A stretch of 64,000 bases of DNA, taken from NCBI GenBank assembly GCA_029262455.1, contig JAJCZJ010000063.1, forward strand, positions 62,001 to 126,000. The letters run 5' to 3'. A program made the translations under genes and the position numbers. Positions 33,246 to 42,197 of this stretch are shown here, one piece after another; within the stretch, counting starts at the first letter, position 1, and each line of letters begins with the position of its first letter. Below the pieces are notes generated by a model that worked only from the letters and a program-made list of their open reading frames with translations, searched no databases and was not told the origin of the DNA. This DNA comes from Deltaproteobacteria bacterium. Lineage in GTDB: Bacteria > Desulfobacterota > Binatia > HRBIN30 > CADEER01.

Positions 33246-33899
33246 TTAAGCTTCGCAGTTGTTGAACTCGGTGAGTTCCATCCCGAGACCGGTCGTGACT
33301 CCAAACGTTTCATTGTTGGCGTCGCGCCCGCTGAGGCTCACGAACGCTCTCACGAGTTCCGTCTCGAACGGGGTCACATTGCAGGACTCTCCCCCGACCA
33401 GTTCTTTCCGGCTCAGGGGGAACAGTGTAAACGGGATCGTAGTCTCCTGGGGGACACACGGAGAGCCCCCGCACTCGAAGGCTGCGGAGCAAGACTTCGT
33501 GGCATCATCTGAACAACGCATCCCCGGAATCACCAGCCCACCAGCCAAGTTCGTGTTCTGGCCGGCGATCCCAGAACCGGGATAGCTAACCTCAATCGTA
33601 TCGAGAAAGATGTCCGACTTGCCGCGATTGATTAAGACGGCTGCCGCAAGCGTCTGGCCGAACGGTTCGACGGTTGTTTGTCCGCCGCCGCCACCGCTTA
33701 CAGCAGAGCAGTCCGTAAAGCACACATCGATCTGCGCCGCGCCGCTGGCCACTTGGTCCACGGGATTCACGGCTCCGTTGACGACACGAACCAGCTGCAA
33801 CGTCCCTTGCCCAGCCCCGCCGAAGCTATCTGAACCACAGCCCCACAACCCCAGGCTCAACCCCGAAACCACGATTGTCATTCCGCTCAACCACCGCAT
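33246..33899 (-). CDS. Hypothetical lipoprotein with short Cys motif
   Basis: 217 residues; signal with lipobox GLWGC (Cys near residue 21). No known domain. A Cys-rich patch MRCSDDATKSCSAAFECGG then SPCVP (about 125-150) is like the Cys motif inside the giant lipoprotein, a style frequent in surface proteins of uncultured Desulfobacterota/Binatota (from memory). The rest looks like beta-strand. ATG 33899 follows GGAGG by 5 bases. Between aroK and the giant lipoprotein, all leftward, so probably part of the same surface structure. Confidence 0.75.
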   Translation of the reverse strand: MRWLSGMTIVVSGLSLGLWGCGSDSFGGAGQGTLQLVRVVNGAVNPVDQVASGAAQIDVCFTDCSAVSGGGGGQTTVEPFGQTLAAAVLINRGKSDIFLDTIEVSYPGSGIAGQNTNLAGGLVIPGMRCSDDATKSCSAAFECGGSPCVPQETTIPFTLFPLSRKELVGGESCNVTPFETELVRAFVSLSGRDANNETFGVTTGLGMELTEFNNCEA

Positions 33900-33931
33900 C
33901 TTTGCCTCCGTACTCGCCATCGCTCGTGCGT

Positions 33932-34444
33932 CTACTGTTGCGTTCTCAAAAAACTCGCGAGTTCATCGACTAGCTCGTCGATCTCGCGATCCGATGTATC
34001 GACCTGTAGATCCGCGTGCCCGTAAGCGTCTGCTCGCTCAGCCAAAAGCCCGCGAATCCGATCCACTGAATCATTACCTGAGAGAAGTGGACGGGTGTCG
34101 CCCTCTGCGCGCGCTCGGCGCGCGATGACTTCAGGACGCGCCGTCAGGCAAACAATTGGCGCGGCTGCCTTGAGAAGCGCCCGATTGTCAGCGTCAACGA
34201 TCGCCCCACCGCCGGTTGCAACCACGGCGCCCTTGAACCCTAGCGCCGAAGTGATGGCGCGCTTCTCGGCACTACGAAAGTAGACCTCGCCGCTGTTCGC
34301 GAAGATCTCCGACACCGGACGTCCCTCATCACGTTCGATGAGAGCGTCGGTATCGACGAACGGCACACCCAGACGATCAGCCAAACTACGACCAACTGTA
34401 CTCTTGCCCGTTCCCATGAATCCCGTAATCACCACAATCGTCAT
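33932..34444 (-). CDS. aroK: Shikimate kinase
   Basis: 170 residues, phosphorylates shikimate in aromatic amino acid synthesis. Walker A ITGFMGTGKSTVGRSLA, the shikimate-binding Asp in DTDALIE, Arg in VYFRSAE and GGGAIV are all present, plus the lid Arg in RARAEGDTRPLL. ATG 34444 is used; a GTG three codons upstream is possible. It follows pilQ by 86 bp on the same strand, the widespread pilMNOPQ-aroK gene order of Proteobacteria, though aroB is elsewhere. Confidence 0.95.
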   Translation of the reverse strand: MTIVVITGFMGTGKSTVGRSLADRLGVPFVDTDALIERDEGRPVSEIFANSGEVYFRSAEKRAITSALGFKGAVVATGGGAIVDADNRALLKAAAPIVCLTARPEVIARRARAEGDTRPLLSGNDSVDRIRGLLAERADAYGHADLQVDTSDREIDELVDELASFLRTQQ

Positions 34445-34530
34445 CCCCAGCACTCAGCCCGGCGGATCAGCCAGTCTCCGAGCACCATCACTCACTCTCG
34501 TCCAGTTCTCCTGTTATCGGCTACGTAGAC

Positions 34531-36813
34531 TCAGCCGTTGCCGCCGCCGCGTCGCTGCCAGAGCTGCGACGCACTGGGAAGATTCTTGACACGGTATGGA
34601 CCGAGCACGCGCGGAGTAATGAAGACCAGCAGGTCCTCACGACGCTTGACGCGCGAGCTGTTCTTGAAGAGCCAACTCAACCCAGGGATGCGATCGAAGA
34701 ACGGTAGTCCGTTCTGCGCAATCGAGTTGTTGTCACGATAGATTCCACCGAGGACGACGGTTTGCCCGTCGCGCACCAAGACCTGCGAAGTCGTCTGCCG
34801 CGTAATTTCCGTCGGAATGCCATCAACCTGGCGCGCAAAGTCGGCCTGACTCGATTTGGCGAACATGTCGAGCAGGATGAACCCGTCGCCCGAGACCTGC
34901 GGAGTCACCTCGAGGGTGATTCCCGTTTCGATCTTCTCGGTTGCCGACTGACCGGCCCCAGCCGCGCCACCGGCACCTGTGTTGATGACAGTACCGGTGC
35001 CAGGCAAACGTACGCGCAATACGGTCAGACTCTGGATGGTCGCCGGCACGTTGTTCAACGTAACGACGCGCGGTCGCGAGATGACCCGACCTTTCCCTTT
35101 CGTCTCGAGCGCTGAGATGCGCAGATCGAGGGCTTGAGCACCGGTCAAAGAACCCAGCGCCAAGTCGAGCGCGGCTCCGTTACCGGCCGCGACGTTGGCG
35201 GGAAAATCGAAAAGAAACGGCACACCGCCCGAACCGTTGTTGAGACCGCTACCACCAAAATTGACCGTGCCCGGAAAGTCCGAGCCAGTACTGGTACCGC
35301 TCTGCGGGCCGACGTTGGCATTGTATCCCCACTGGATACCGAGATCGCGGGTGAAGTCGGTCGTCGCTTCGACGATGCTCGACTCGATCATCACCTGCGG
35401 AATTTGCACATCGAGACGGCGAACGAGATCCCGCGCCGAGTCGATTCCATTGCGAACATCTCGCACGATCAAAGTATTCGTAAACTCATCGACCATGACG
35501 CTACCGCGATTCGACAGAACACCCACTTCATCCGTTTGGTCCTGTGCACCGCCACCACCACCGGAATTGCCCCGGGACCTAATCGAGCGCGCCGCGCCAC
35601 TGATCAAATCGGCAACCAATTTGGCCTTGTGGTAGTGCACGCGGAGATACGCGACCTCGAGCGGCTCGATTTCCCGTGCAGCCTCTTGCGCCTTGGCGAT
35701 CTCTTCACGCTCCTCGCGCAACCGTTTGATGGTCGAGATGCGAACGACGTTTCCCTCTCGAACGCTCTCCAAGCTCTGCACCTGCAATACGATGTCGAGT
35801 GCTTGATCCCACGGCACATCGAAGAGGCGGAGTGTGATCGTGCCTTGCACATCATCAGTTGCGACAATGTTGAGATTCGACACGTCGGCCAACAAGCGGA
35901 TCACGTTGTTGATGTCGGCGTCCTTGAGGTCCAGCGAGATCGGCTGGCCGTAGTAAGCTTTTCGATTGGCCCCACCACGACCAGGTGTCGCAAGAATGCC
36001 TCCAAGCACGATCCCGGTGTCGTGCTCGAAACTCCGCCTTGGAGCCGGCGAATCATCAACCGTCTCAAGCGTCTGCGGAACCGACGGCGGAATGATGATT
36101 GGCTCGCGATCCTGAAAGATCGAAACGACCGGAGCTCGACTGGGTGACGCACCAACCCCAGGGGAAACACGAATCCCCGGAGCCGCCGCCTGTCCCGCCG
36201 GAGCGACGCCCGAAGCGGCGACCACTGGGTTGGGTGGTGGAACAGCGCCCGGCAGCGGCCGATCGCTGAACACAACCTGCTCGCGAACCGGCAGCATGGT
36301 GCCGTGCGGCTCACCAATGAAAGCAACGAGAGTGTCGCTCAGGCTGTCCACCGTATACGGCGGCACGCTCGAGCCACGCATCTGAATCGTTAGGCGAATC
36401 TTTCCAGAATCACTGCCGAGTTGGATCTGATCGATCAACTCGTTGTCAACAGGAAAGCGCTGCGACGCGATGTCGCCGGGCGTATCCCCATACAGCTCGA
36501 CCACCAAACGACTCGGATTGTCGAGCGTAATGTACGACACATCCCGCGGTGGTCCAGTCAGCTTGGCAAAGACTCCCTGCTGTCCGTTGTCTTCGATGAT
36601 TCGCACTTCGCGAACCTCGAGCATCCCAGCAGCCGGCGCTACTTCAAACCCGCCAGCTGGGGGCGCCGAAACAACCGGACCGCTAACTTCTGTTCGTGTC
36701 GACTCCTCCTCTAGTAGAGGTGGCTTTGGAGCACAGCCCCACAACACGGCGGCGGTTATGGCAACCGCTACCCCCCTGGACACACCCATCCCAATAGCCC
36801 GTCGCGTCATCAT
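34531..36813 (-). CDS. pilQ: Type IV pilus secretin PilQ
   Basis: Outer-membrane channel through which the pilus is extruded; about 760 residues. Lipobox LWGC (Cys27). An AMIN domain (about 60-150) is followed by a long Pro-rich linker (about 180-280), an STN/N0 domain (YGQPISLDLKDADINNVIRLL), an N1 domain and the C-terminal secretin pore (VISRPRVVTLNNVPATIQ, QTVVLGGIYRDN, LLVFITPRVL). A Gly-rich loop lies near RGNSGGGGGAQDQ. Two adjacent ATGs (36813, 36810) follow AGGAGAG; the second has better spacing. Only one AMIN domain is evident. It is 12 bp after pilP. Confidence 0.95.
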   Translation of the reverse strand: MMTRRAIGMGVSRGVAVAITAAVLWGCAPKPPLLEEESTRTEVSGPVVSAPPAGGFEVAPAAGMLEVREVRIIEDNGQQGVFAKLTGPPRDVSYITLDNPSRLVVELYGDTPGDIASQRFPVDNELIDQIQLGSDSGKIRLTIQMRGSSVPPYTVDSLSDTLVAFIGEPHGTMLPVREQVVFSDRPLPGAVPPPNPVVAASGVAPAGQAAAPGIRVSPGVGASPSRAPVVSIFQDREPIIIPPSVPQTLETVDDSPAPRRSFEHDTGIVLGGILATPGRGGANRKAYYGQPISLDLKDADINNVIRLLADVSNLNIVATDDVQGTITLRLFDVPWDQALDIVLQVQSLESVREGNVVRISTIKRLREEREEIAKAQEAAREIEPLEVAYLRVHYHKAKLVADLISGAARSIRSRGNSGGGGGAQDQTDEVGVLSNRGSVMVDEFTNTLIVRDVRNGIDSARDLVRRLDVQIPQVMIESSIVEATTDFTRDLGIQWGYNANVGPQSGTSTGSDFPGTVNFGGSGLNNGSGGVPFLFDFPANVAAGNGAALDLALGSLTGAQALDLRISALETKGKGRVISRPRVVTLNNVPATIQSLTVLRVRLPGTGTVINTGAGGAAGAGQSATEKIETGITLEVTPQVSGDGFILLDMFAKSSQADFARQVDGIPTEITRQTTSQVLVRDGQTVVLGGIYRDNNSIAQNGLPFFDRIPGLSWLFKNSSRVKRREDLLVFITPRVLGPYRVKNLPSASQLWQRRGGGNG

Positions 36814-36825
36814 CTCTCCTCAACC

Positions 36826-37461
36826 CTACTTTCGTCCCGGCTTTTTGTTGCGGCCTGGCTTCGCGTTCTTCCCTACCTCTTCTTCTTGCGGCATCTCGAG
36901 GATCGCCTTGCGAACCTGCTCGCGCCCGTAGAAGTCGACGTAGGTTTCTTCGACGATGATCTGTCTCGGTTGCACATCGGTTACGACACCACTGCGGCGA
37001 CCAATCTGAGTCCCCGGCGTGACGATGTAGCCCATCCCCGCATCGTCCTGGACCATCGCGCGCGGCGGCTCCAGATCGAGCAGAACTCCAACCACCGTCA
37101 ATTGTTGCAAGTCATAGCGCTGCAAAGGCGTCAGGAACGTTTCGTCGGCAACCTTCTTCGGCTTCAAGTCAAGAGTAAACGGCCGAAACGGATCGCGATC
37201 ACGCGGGTCTGGTACCGCAGCTCGCGAATTGTCCGCACCGTCTCGTCCAAGCTCGTCGGGCAAGAGAACCGCAGGCAAGTCCGAAGGAAGGTCCGGCGGT
37301 AGCGCCGGCACAGGAGCGCGCTCTCCGTCTTCCACCGGGCGCAGAGAAGCGTGTTCGACGCCCGGTCGGGCCGAAGGGGCAACTTCGCCGACCTCTTCTT
37401 GGGCCTGTAGTGCACCCAAGCTGGTCAGCACGACACCGAGAGTAATCGCTGCGTAGTTCAC
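36826..37461 (-). CDS. pilP: Type IV pilus assembly protein PilP
   Basis: 211 residues, periplasmic, links the PilNO complex to the PilQ secretin. A signal sequence (LGVVLTSLGALQAQ) without a canonical lipobox Cys, which most PilP have. The central segment is a low-complexity Pro/Asp-rich linker; the conserved beta domain includes RDPFRPFT, LQQLTVVGVLLDLEPPRAMV and GYIVTPGTQIGRRSGVV. GTG start 37461 overlaps the pilO stop by 4 bp (GTGA). The C-terminus is unusually Lys-rich. Confidence 0.9.
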   Translation of the reverse strand: MNYAAITLGVVLTSLGALQAQEEVGEVAPSARPGVEHASLRPVEDGERAPVPALPPDLPSDLPAVLLPDELGRDGADNSRAAVPDPRDRDPFRPFTLDLKPKKVADETFLTPLQRYDLQQLTVVGVLLDLEPPRAMVQDDAGMGYIVTPGTQIGRRSGVVTDVQPRQIIVEETYVDFYGREQVRKAILEMPQEEEVGKNAKPGRNKKPGRK

Positions 37462-38093
37462 CGCTTTTTTCTCCCCTTCTTCTTCTCGCGCTCTTTCTGT
37501 AAGCGAATCTCTTCGCGCTCCTCGTCATCGAGAAATCGGAAGGTGGTCGCCGAGCACGAAGTCTGCAACTTCACGGGGTCTTCCTCGACTACATTCGGCC
37601 CCTTCATTCCGATGTCCTTCACATTCACAATTCGGGTCAGTCCACCGACTTGGTTGAAGAACTCTTCGACTTGGAAGTACGTGCCACGCACGAGGATCTC
37701 GACCGGGACCTCGGCATAGAAGTCCTGATAAATCTCCGGACGTTGCCGAAACTGAGCGATCTCTAGCCCAGACTCGCGGGCAACCGCCGAGATGCCACTC
37801 AATAGATCTGGGATCTCTTTCGTGTCGGGCAACTGGGCGACGGCCTTGCGTAGCGCAGCCCTCAGGTCGGCGAGCTCTTGCTTGGCTTTACCGAGGTTCG
37901 CAGCCAACGCCTTCTTCTTGCTGAGGTCGTCCACCTTCGCCTGCAGGTCGACCCGTCGCGCATCAATCAGGTCCACGCGCGGCCAGTAGATGAAGTAGGC
38001 GTAACCAAAGAAGACCAGGAACACACTGCCCACCAGCATCAACACACGCTGCCGGACAGGCATATCCATCAAGCGTTCGAGGAGTTCAGTCAT
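37458..38093 (-). CDS. pilO: Type IV pilus inner-membrane protein PilO
   Basis: 211 residues: short cytoplasmic N-terminus, one membrane helix (about 18-38, VLMLVGSVFLVFFGYAYFIY), a coiled coil (about 40-95) and a ferredoxin-like periplasmic domain (EVPVEILVRGTYFQVEEFFN). It pairs with PilN in the alignment complex. The C-terminus ends in a very basic KEREKKKGRKKR tail not typical of PilO. The start overlaps the pilN stop by 4 bp. Confidence 0.92.
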   Translation of the reverse strand: MTELLERLMDMPVRQRVLMLVGSVFLVFFGYAYFIYWPRVDLIDARRVDLQAKVDDLSKKKALAANLGKAKQELADLRAALRKAVAQLPDTKEIPDLLSGISAVARESGLEIAQFRQRPEIYQDFYAEVPVEILVRGTYFQVEEFFNQVGGLTRIVNVKDIGMKGPNVVEEDPVKLQTSCSATTFRFLDDEEREEIRLQKEREKKKGRKKR

Positions 38094-38734
38094 GCGTTCT
38101 TCTCCCGACCGGTTCGATCGGCACCAGCTTCCTTGACGCCTTCAGCTTCCGGCTTGACACCGTTGCGCCCGAAGTAGTCGATCGTCGCCTTGACGATGAA
38201 GCGTGTGAACGACACCGGCGCTCCCGCAGTTTTGGGCAGGTTCGCGGCCGACCGTCGCGATGTTTCCACGAGGTCAACGGCGACAAAGTATTGGGACGAC
38301 GACAATTGCCGCATGAAACGCGCAATCGTTTCGTTGTCCAGGGCCATTCCTGTCAGCGTCGCATTGGCATTGCCTTCGTTGAAATCGAGCAACCAAAGAT
38401 TCTCCGGCGTTGCGACGCTCAAGTCCTGCAACACACGCGCCGGGCCGACCCGCTTGTCGTTGAGATCCTGGACGACTTGGAGCTTAGCCTGGACATCGAG
38501 ACGGACGCGGTCGAGATCATTCACTTCCTCGACCTTCTGGTTGTAGATCTTGATCTGGTCTTGCGTATCGCGAATGTCTTTTTCGATCTCCGCGATCTGC
38601 CGTCCCTGGATCATGTAAGGCACGATCATAATGAGGGCTGAAATGGTCGCCCCGAGGGCAACCAGCGACGCCTGGTTTCGCCGCCCGACGGCACGCTCGG
38701 CATCGCGAAGCGGCAGTAAGTTAATGCGAATCAT
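38090..38734 (-). CDS. pilN: Type IV pilus inner-membrane protein PilN
   Basis: 214 residues. The N-terminal MIRINLLPLRDAERA contains the INLLP motif that docks into PilM. One membrane helix (about 25-45), then a coiled coil with QIKIYNQKVEEVNDL and a periplasmic ferredoxin-like domain. Stop and start overlap pilO and pilM by 4 bp each, so the operon is translationally coupled. Confidence 0.93.
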   Translation of the reverse strand: MIRINLLPLRDAERAVGRRNQASLVALGATISALIMIVPYMIQGRQIAEIEKDIRDTQDQIKIYNQKVEEVNDLDRVRLDVQAKLQVVQDLNDKRVGPARVLQDLSVATPENLWLLDFNEGNANATLTGMALDNETIARFMRQLSSSQYFVAVDLVETSRRSAANLPKTAGAPVSFTRFIVKATIDYFGRNGVKPEAEGVKEAGADRTGREKNA

Positions 38735-39849
38735 TTGTCCACCGGCCTTCTCACCGCGAGTCCTACCGCGATGGCAAACTCTGAGGAGCGACGACGCAAC
38801 GCAGCAACGTCCACGCCGTCATCGATCAGAATTCTTCCAAACGGATCCGAAACTTCGACGGGAGCCTCGGCCCGCTCGGCAAGCCGATTAGCTAGCTCCG
38901 GTGTCTGCGCCCCGCCGCCACTCAAGTAGAGTACGTCGATGCGCTCGTCTGTCGCTGCAGTCCAAAAGAAGGACAGCGCGTAGTGCACCTCTTCAATCAG
39001 AGCGTCGACCGCAGGGAGCAACGCCATGCTGACCTGCTCTTCATCAAAGTCGCCCGCGGCAACGCCAAGCTTGATCCGTTCCGCTTCGTCGGTCGGAATG
39101 CCGAGATCGCGGACCAGCGCTTCGGTGATGTCGCGACCGCCGACCGGCACATCTCCAGTAAAGGTCGATCGACCTTCTTTGAGAATATTGATCGAAGAAT
39201 AGCGCGACCCAATATTGACGAGTGCGGCGACTTGATTCTCAAGCGGGTCGTAGTTGAGCTCGTACATATTGTCGAGCGCAAAGTAATCGACATCGACCAC
39301 GACCGGAATCAGCCCGGCAACCCGTAGAGTGTCGGCGTAGCTGCTGACAATGTCCTTCTTGGCCGCAGCCATCAGGACTTCCACTTCTTCGCCTTCGAGT
39401 TCGTCTCCTTCAGTCCCCGTCACTTGAAAATCGAGGTTGACGTTCTCGAGCTCCTCCGGAATGAAGTTGCGGGCCTCATACATGACGGCCTGCTCGGTCT
39501 CCTGAGGTCCTTGGTTCGGCAGCTTGACCCGCTTGATCATGACGGCAGGACCCGGAACCGCCGTCACTGCCTTGCGAGCCCTGATACCCCTTTGCTCGAG
39601 CAGCCCTTTGAGCGCCTCGGCGACCATGTCCGGCTCGGTGACCATATTACTGTGAATCGCCGAGGTCGGAGTCGCTACCGATCCATAATTGAGGACCTCC
39701 AAGCCATGGGTCCCCGTGCGCGCCTCGATCACCTTAATCGAGCTCGACCCTATGTCGATGCTGACATAGTTCTCTTCACGCTTGAAAGGGTTCAGGTCCC
39801 CCAGCGATACTGTAAAAAGGCGTTTTACGCTGTCCGGCAGTGCCGCCAT
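38731..39849 (-). CDS. pilM: Type IV pilus assembly actin-like ATPase PilM
   Basis: 372 residues, cytoplasmic, FtsA/actin fold. Phosphate 1 motif YVSIDIGSSSIKVIEAR, further nucleotide motifs VNIGSRYSSINI and YLSGGGAQTPELANRLAER. It binds the PilN tail and the PilB/PilT motors. ATG 39849 is chosen (AGGTG 9 bases upstream); a GTG four codons earlier is in frame. First gene of pilMNOPQ-aroK. Confidence 0.93.
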   Translation of the reverse strand: MAALPDSVKRLFTVSLGDLNPFKREENYVSIDIGSSSIKVIEARTGTHGLEVLNYGSVATPTSAIHSNMVTEPDMVAEALKGLLEQRGIRARKAVTAVPGPAVMIKRVKLPNQGPQETEQAVMYEARNFIPEELENVNLDFQVTGTEGDELEGEEVEVLMAAAKKDIVSSYADTLRVAGLIPVVVDVDYFALDNMYELNYDPLENQVAALVNIGSRYSSINILKEGRSTFTGDVPVGGRDITEALVRDLGIPTDEAERIKLGVAAGDFDEEQVSMALLPAVDALIEEVHYALSFFWTAATDERIDVLYLSGGGAQTPELANRLAERAEAPVEVSDPFGRILIDDGVDVAALRRRSSEFAIAVGLAVRRPVDK

Positions 39850-40515
39850 CTCATTGATCACCTTTCATTATCGTCCCGTAATCGCATACCACGTCGCATG
39901 CAGTTTTTGTACAAGCTTTTTTGGATTGACCTTGGCGCCCCATGAGCCGCCTTAAGATCCGAAATAACCCAGCCAGATCCAGGCAAGGTGGCTAACCAGC
40001 GAAATCCGGGCCAAGTCACCTGCGACAAAGTTCATGGGACTGGCCACATGATTTGTCGCTCTCAACAGCATGCCCCGGCACACAAATAACCGTCGGCTGG
40101 CACGAAAATGTCGAAGAACCTGCCTGCTGACATGCTGCATGGCCGAAAACCCCTGAGAATTGGGCATCTAGGTGAGCAGATTCGCTGCCGCATGGTAGGT
40201 CAGCGTCCAGAAAATGGCGCATGCCTATCACTTCGCAACAGATGAACCCTGGCTCAGTTCCTTTTAGGGTGTGCCCCAGGGCTTTCCACGACCGGGAAAC
40301 GGGAGTGGCGGTCGCGGGCCACGCGGTAACCGCGGACCGGGATGCGGTGGCACTGGCCCGGGTCGGGTTGGGATACCGCGATGAGGCATCGGACCCGGGT
40401 GAGGCAACGGCAGCCCCCTTGGCCACAGGGCCGGCGAGCGCCAGGGGCCGGGATGCGGCGGTCCATCGGGCGTATCGTTCTTCCTCATGGCGCAATGGTG
40501 CCATAGAGAAATATA
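39850..40515. other. Unexplained 666-bp block between pilM and rlmE
   Basis: No convincing gene. 39,952-40,167 (minus) holds a 71-codon frame (ending ...HLAWIWLGYFGS) with no ribosome-binding site or bias; it could be a small gene. 40,250-40,490 is very GC-rich with recurring CGGGATGCGG-, GGGCC- and CCCGGGT-like pieces; its minus frame reads as Pro/Gly repeats (PHPGP three times). It could be a structured RNA, a decayed repeat or a control region for pilM. I could not match it to RNase P RNA, tmRNA, SRP RNA or a c-di-GMP riboswitch. Confidence 0.5.
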
Positions 40516-41190
40516 CTATTCAAGTAGATCTTCTCGCGACTTTGGTTTGAGTCGCCCGATTAAATAGTGCTCGCCAGATCCCTTCCGGCTCGCATGCAGC
40601 GCGGTCATGCGCACTCCAGCCATGATCTGCCTCGCGTTGCGAAGCATTTCCTCGGTCTCGGTACCCATGAACGTCTTCATCAGGAGCTTTCCACCCGGTG
40701 CCAGAAGTTCTGCCGCAACCGACAAGGTCATGTCGTTGAGCTCAGCGCCCCGCGCCTCATCGCGAGCGCGGATACCACTGAGATTGGGCGAGAGATCGGA
40801 GAGCACCAAGTCGTACCGCCCCCCTGGCGTGGCTGCCCTTATCTTCACACGCACGTCCTGCTCGAGAATGTCGCCGCAGAATATCGTCGCGCCGGGCACC
40901 GGATCGGTCTCTTGCAAATCGACGCCGACAACGGTTGCGCTCGGCCCTGCCGCAGCCGTCGCGACCTGCAGCCAACCACCCGGCCAGCACCCGAGGTCGA
41001 GGATCCTCCCACCGCGCGGTATCAGGCGCTGGCGATCATTGACCTCGATCAACTTGTAAGCAGCGCGAGAACGATAGCCCTCCTCTTTCGCCCTCCGATA
41101 GTATGCGTCCTTGCGGTCGTAACCGCTGCTCTTACCGCCACCGCTACCGGTCGCGCGCCGTCTTCGATCGCGTGGTTTCTTGGCGGCCAT
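40516..41190 (-). CDS. rlmE: 23S rRNA 2'-O-methyltransferase RlmE (FtsJ)
   Basis: 224 residues; methylates the ribose of U2552 in the 23S A-loop. The N-terminus is basic (AAKKPRDRRRRATGSGGGKS) and longer than in E. coli. Substrate Lys in SRAAYKLIEVND, SAM motif ILDLGCWPGGWLQVA (usually AAPGGW), VVGVDLQE, LVLSDLSPNLSG with the catalytic Asp, and KLLMKTFMG with the catalytic Lys. ATG 41190 is chosen; the 49-codon upstream extension is not protein-like. Divergent from the periplasmic protein gene. Confidence 0.93.
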   Translation of the reverse strand: MAAKKPRDRRRRATGSGGGKSSGYDRKDAYYRRAKEEGYRSRAAYKLIEVNDRQRLIPRGGRILDLGCWPGGWLQVATAAAGPSATVVGVDLQETDPVPGATIFCGDILEQDVRVKIRAATPGGRYDLVLSDLSPNLSGIRARDEARGAELNDMTLSVAAELLAPGGKLLMKTFMGTETEEMLRNARQIMAGVRMTALHASRKGSGEHYLIGRLKPKSREDLLE

Positions 41191-41309
41191 GCGATTCACA
41201 TGACGTGAAAGAGTCGTGCACACAAGGGGAACATCGTTCCACGGGGCTGGATTGGATGGCCGCACCATTATCGAATAGACTGCCCACTTCCCCGCTCTTG
41301 TGTCTGACA

Positions 41310-42095
41310 ATGCCCTGCCATCCTCGCGTATTCGCATTCATCTTTCTCGCTCTGCTGATCTGCCTACCAGCTCGCGCTGCTGACCCGCTCGCTACCGTAA
41401 GAGAGTTCTGCAGGATCGATGGCGCAGGCCACCGCCTCAGTCCATCGACCTGGCCCAAGATTGCCCCCCTTGTCGGGTGGGAGATCGATCCTGCCTGGGA
41501 CCGCATCCTCGTGATCAACGGCTACGAGATCGGCACCCCGCGGCGCGACGGGGAAGAGGTTCTGGTCGAAATAACCTACAAGATTACGAGCGAGATCCGC
41601 GCCGACAGGATCAGCCGACAGAAACGCCAAGAATCGATCACCTTGCGCTTGGCGCGGGATCCATCTGATGCTTGGCACATCATTGGCGCTGCGCCTGTGC
41701 CTCACGTTTTTGACAGTTTCGCCGATGCCAAGGCGATCGCGGCACTACTGGGTGAGAACAGCTCCTACGAGAGTGCCTCCCGCATGATCCACCAGTTTTT
41801 CCAAGAAGACGGCCGCGACATCCCATTTACGCCGGTGAGGTCGATTCCTAGTTCGCCACACTTCGATGAGGTTTCGACGGCACAGAAGGGTGATCTAGCT
41901 CTGTACTACGCAAACGGCGAGCCCTATCACGTCGGATGGGTCGAATCCGAAACCCATATCCTGAGCGCCACCATGAACGCAGGGCGCCAGCTGCTACCGT
42001 TTGCAGCCTTCGGTGGCACGGTCCGCTACTTTCGGGTCCGCCGAGATCCGGCGCCATCCACACCGTCAACCCAGCCGGCCCGGAGACGGCCTTGA
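41310..42095 (+). CDS. Hypothetical secreted protein
   Basis: 261 residues with a signal peptide (VFAFIFLALLICLPARA-A). No domain recognised. The segment about 75-125 looks like a beta-sandwich (WDRILVINGYEIGTPRR, VLVEITYKITSEI). The C-terminal part (about 145-245) with FQEDGRDIPFTPVRSIP and QKGDLALYYANGEPYHVGWV resembles NlpC/P60-like or CHAP-like folds only vaguely. The last 15 residues are Pro/Thr/Arg-rich. ATG 41310 is chosen for the signal peptide; ATG 41256 would extend it by 18 residues. Divergent from rlmE, upstream of the CoA-transferase gene. Confidence 0.65.
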   Translation: MPCHPRVFAFIFLALLICLPARAADPLATVREFCRIDGAGHRLSPSTWPKIAPLVGWEIDPAWDRILVINGYEIGTPRRDGEEVLVEITYKITSEIRADRISRQKRQESITLRLARDPSDAWHIIGAAPVPHVFDSFADAKAIAALLGENSSYESASRMIHQFFQEDGRDIPFTPVRSIPSSPHFDEVSTAQKGDLALYYANGEPYHVGWVESETHILSATMNAGRQLLPFAAFGGTVRYFRVRRDPAPSTPSTQPARRRP

Positions 42096-42197
42096 AGTCC
42101 ACACACTCAACCAGAAGCGCCGCAACTGTTGACCCCGCTCGGGCCCCCACCACGAACACCGTTTCCCAATCCCCCTCGGAGTCATGAGGTACGAACG

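Noticed and set aside
40016-40504. 162-codon leftward frame upstream of pilM
   Set aside because: Mixed composition, no signal or domain, overlaps other equally open frames in the same GC-rich block; not supported as a gene.
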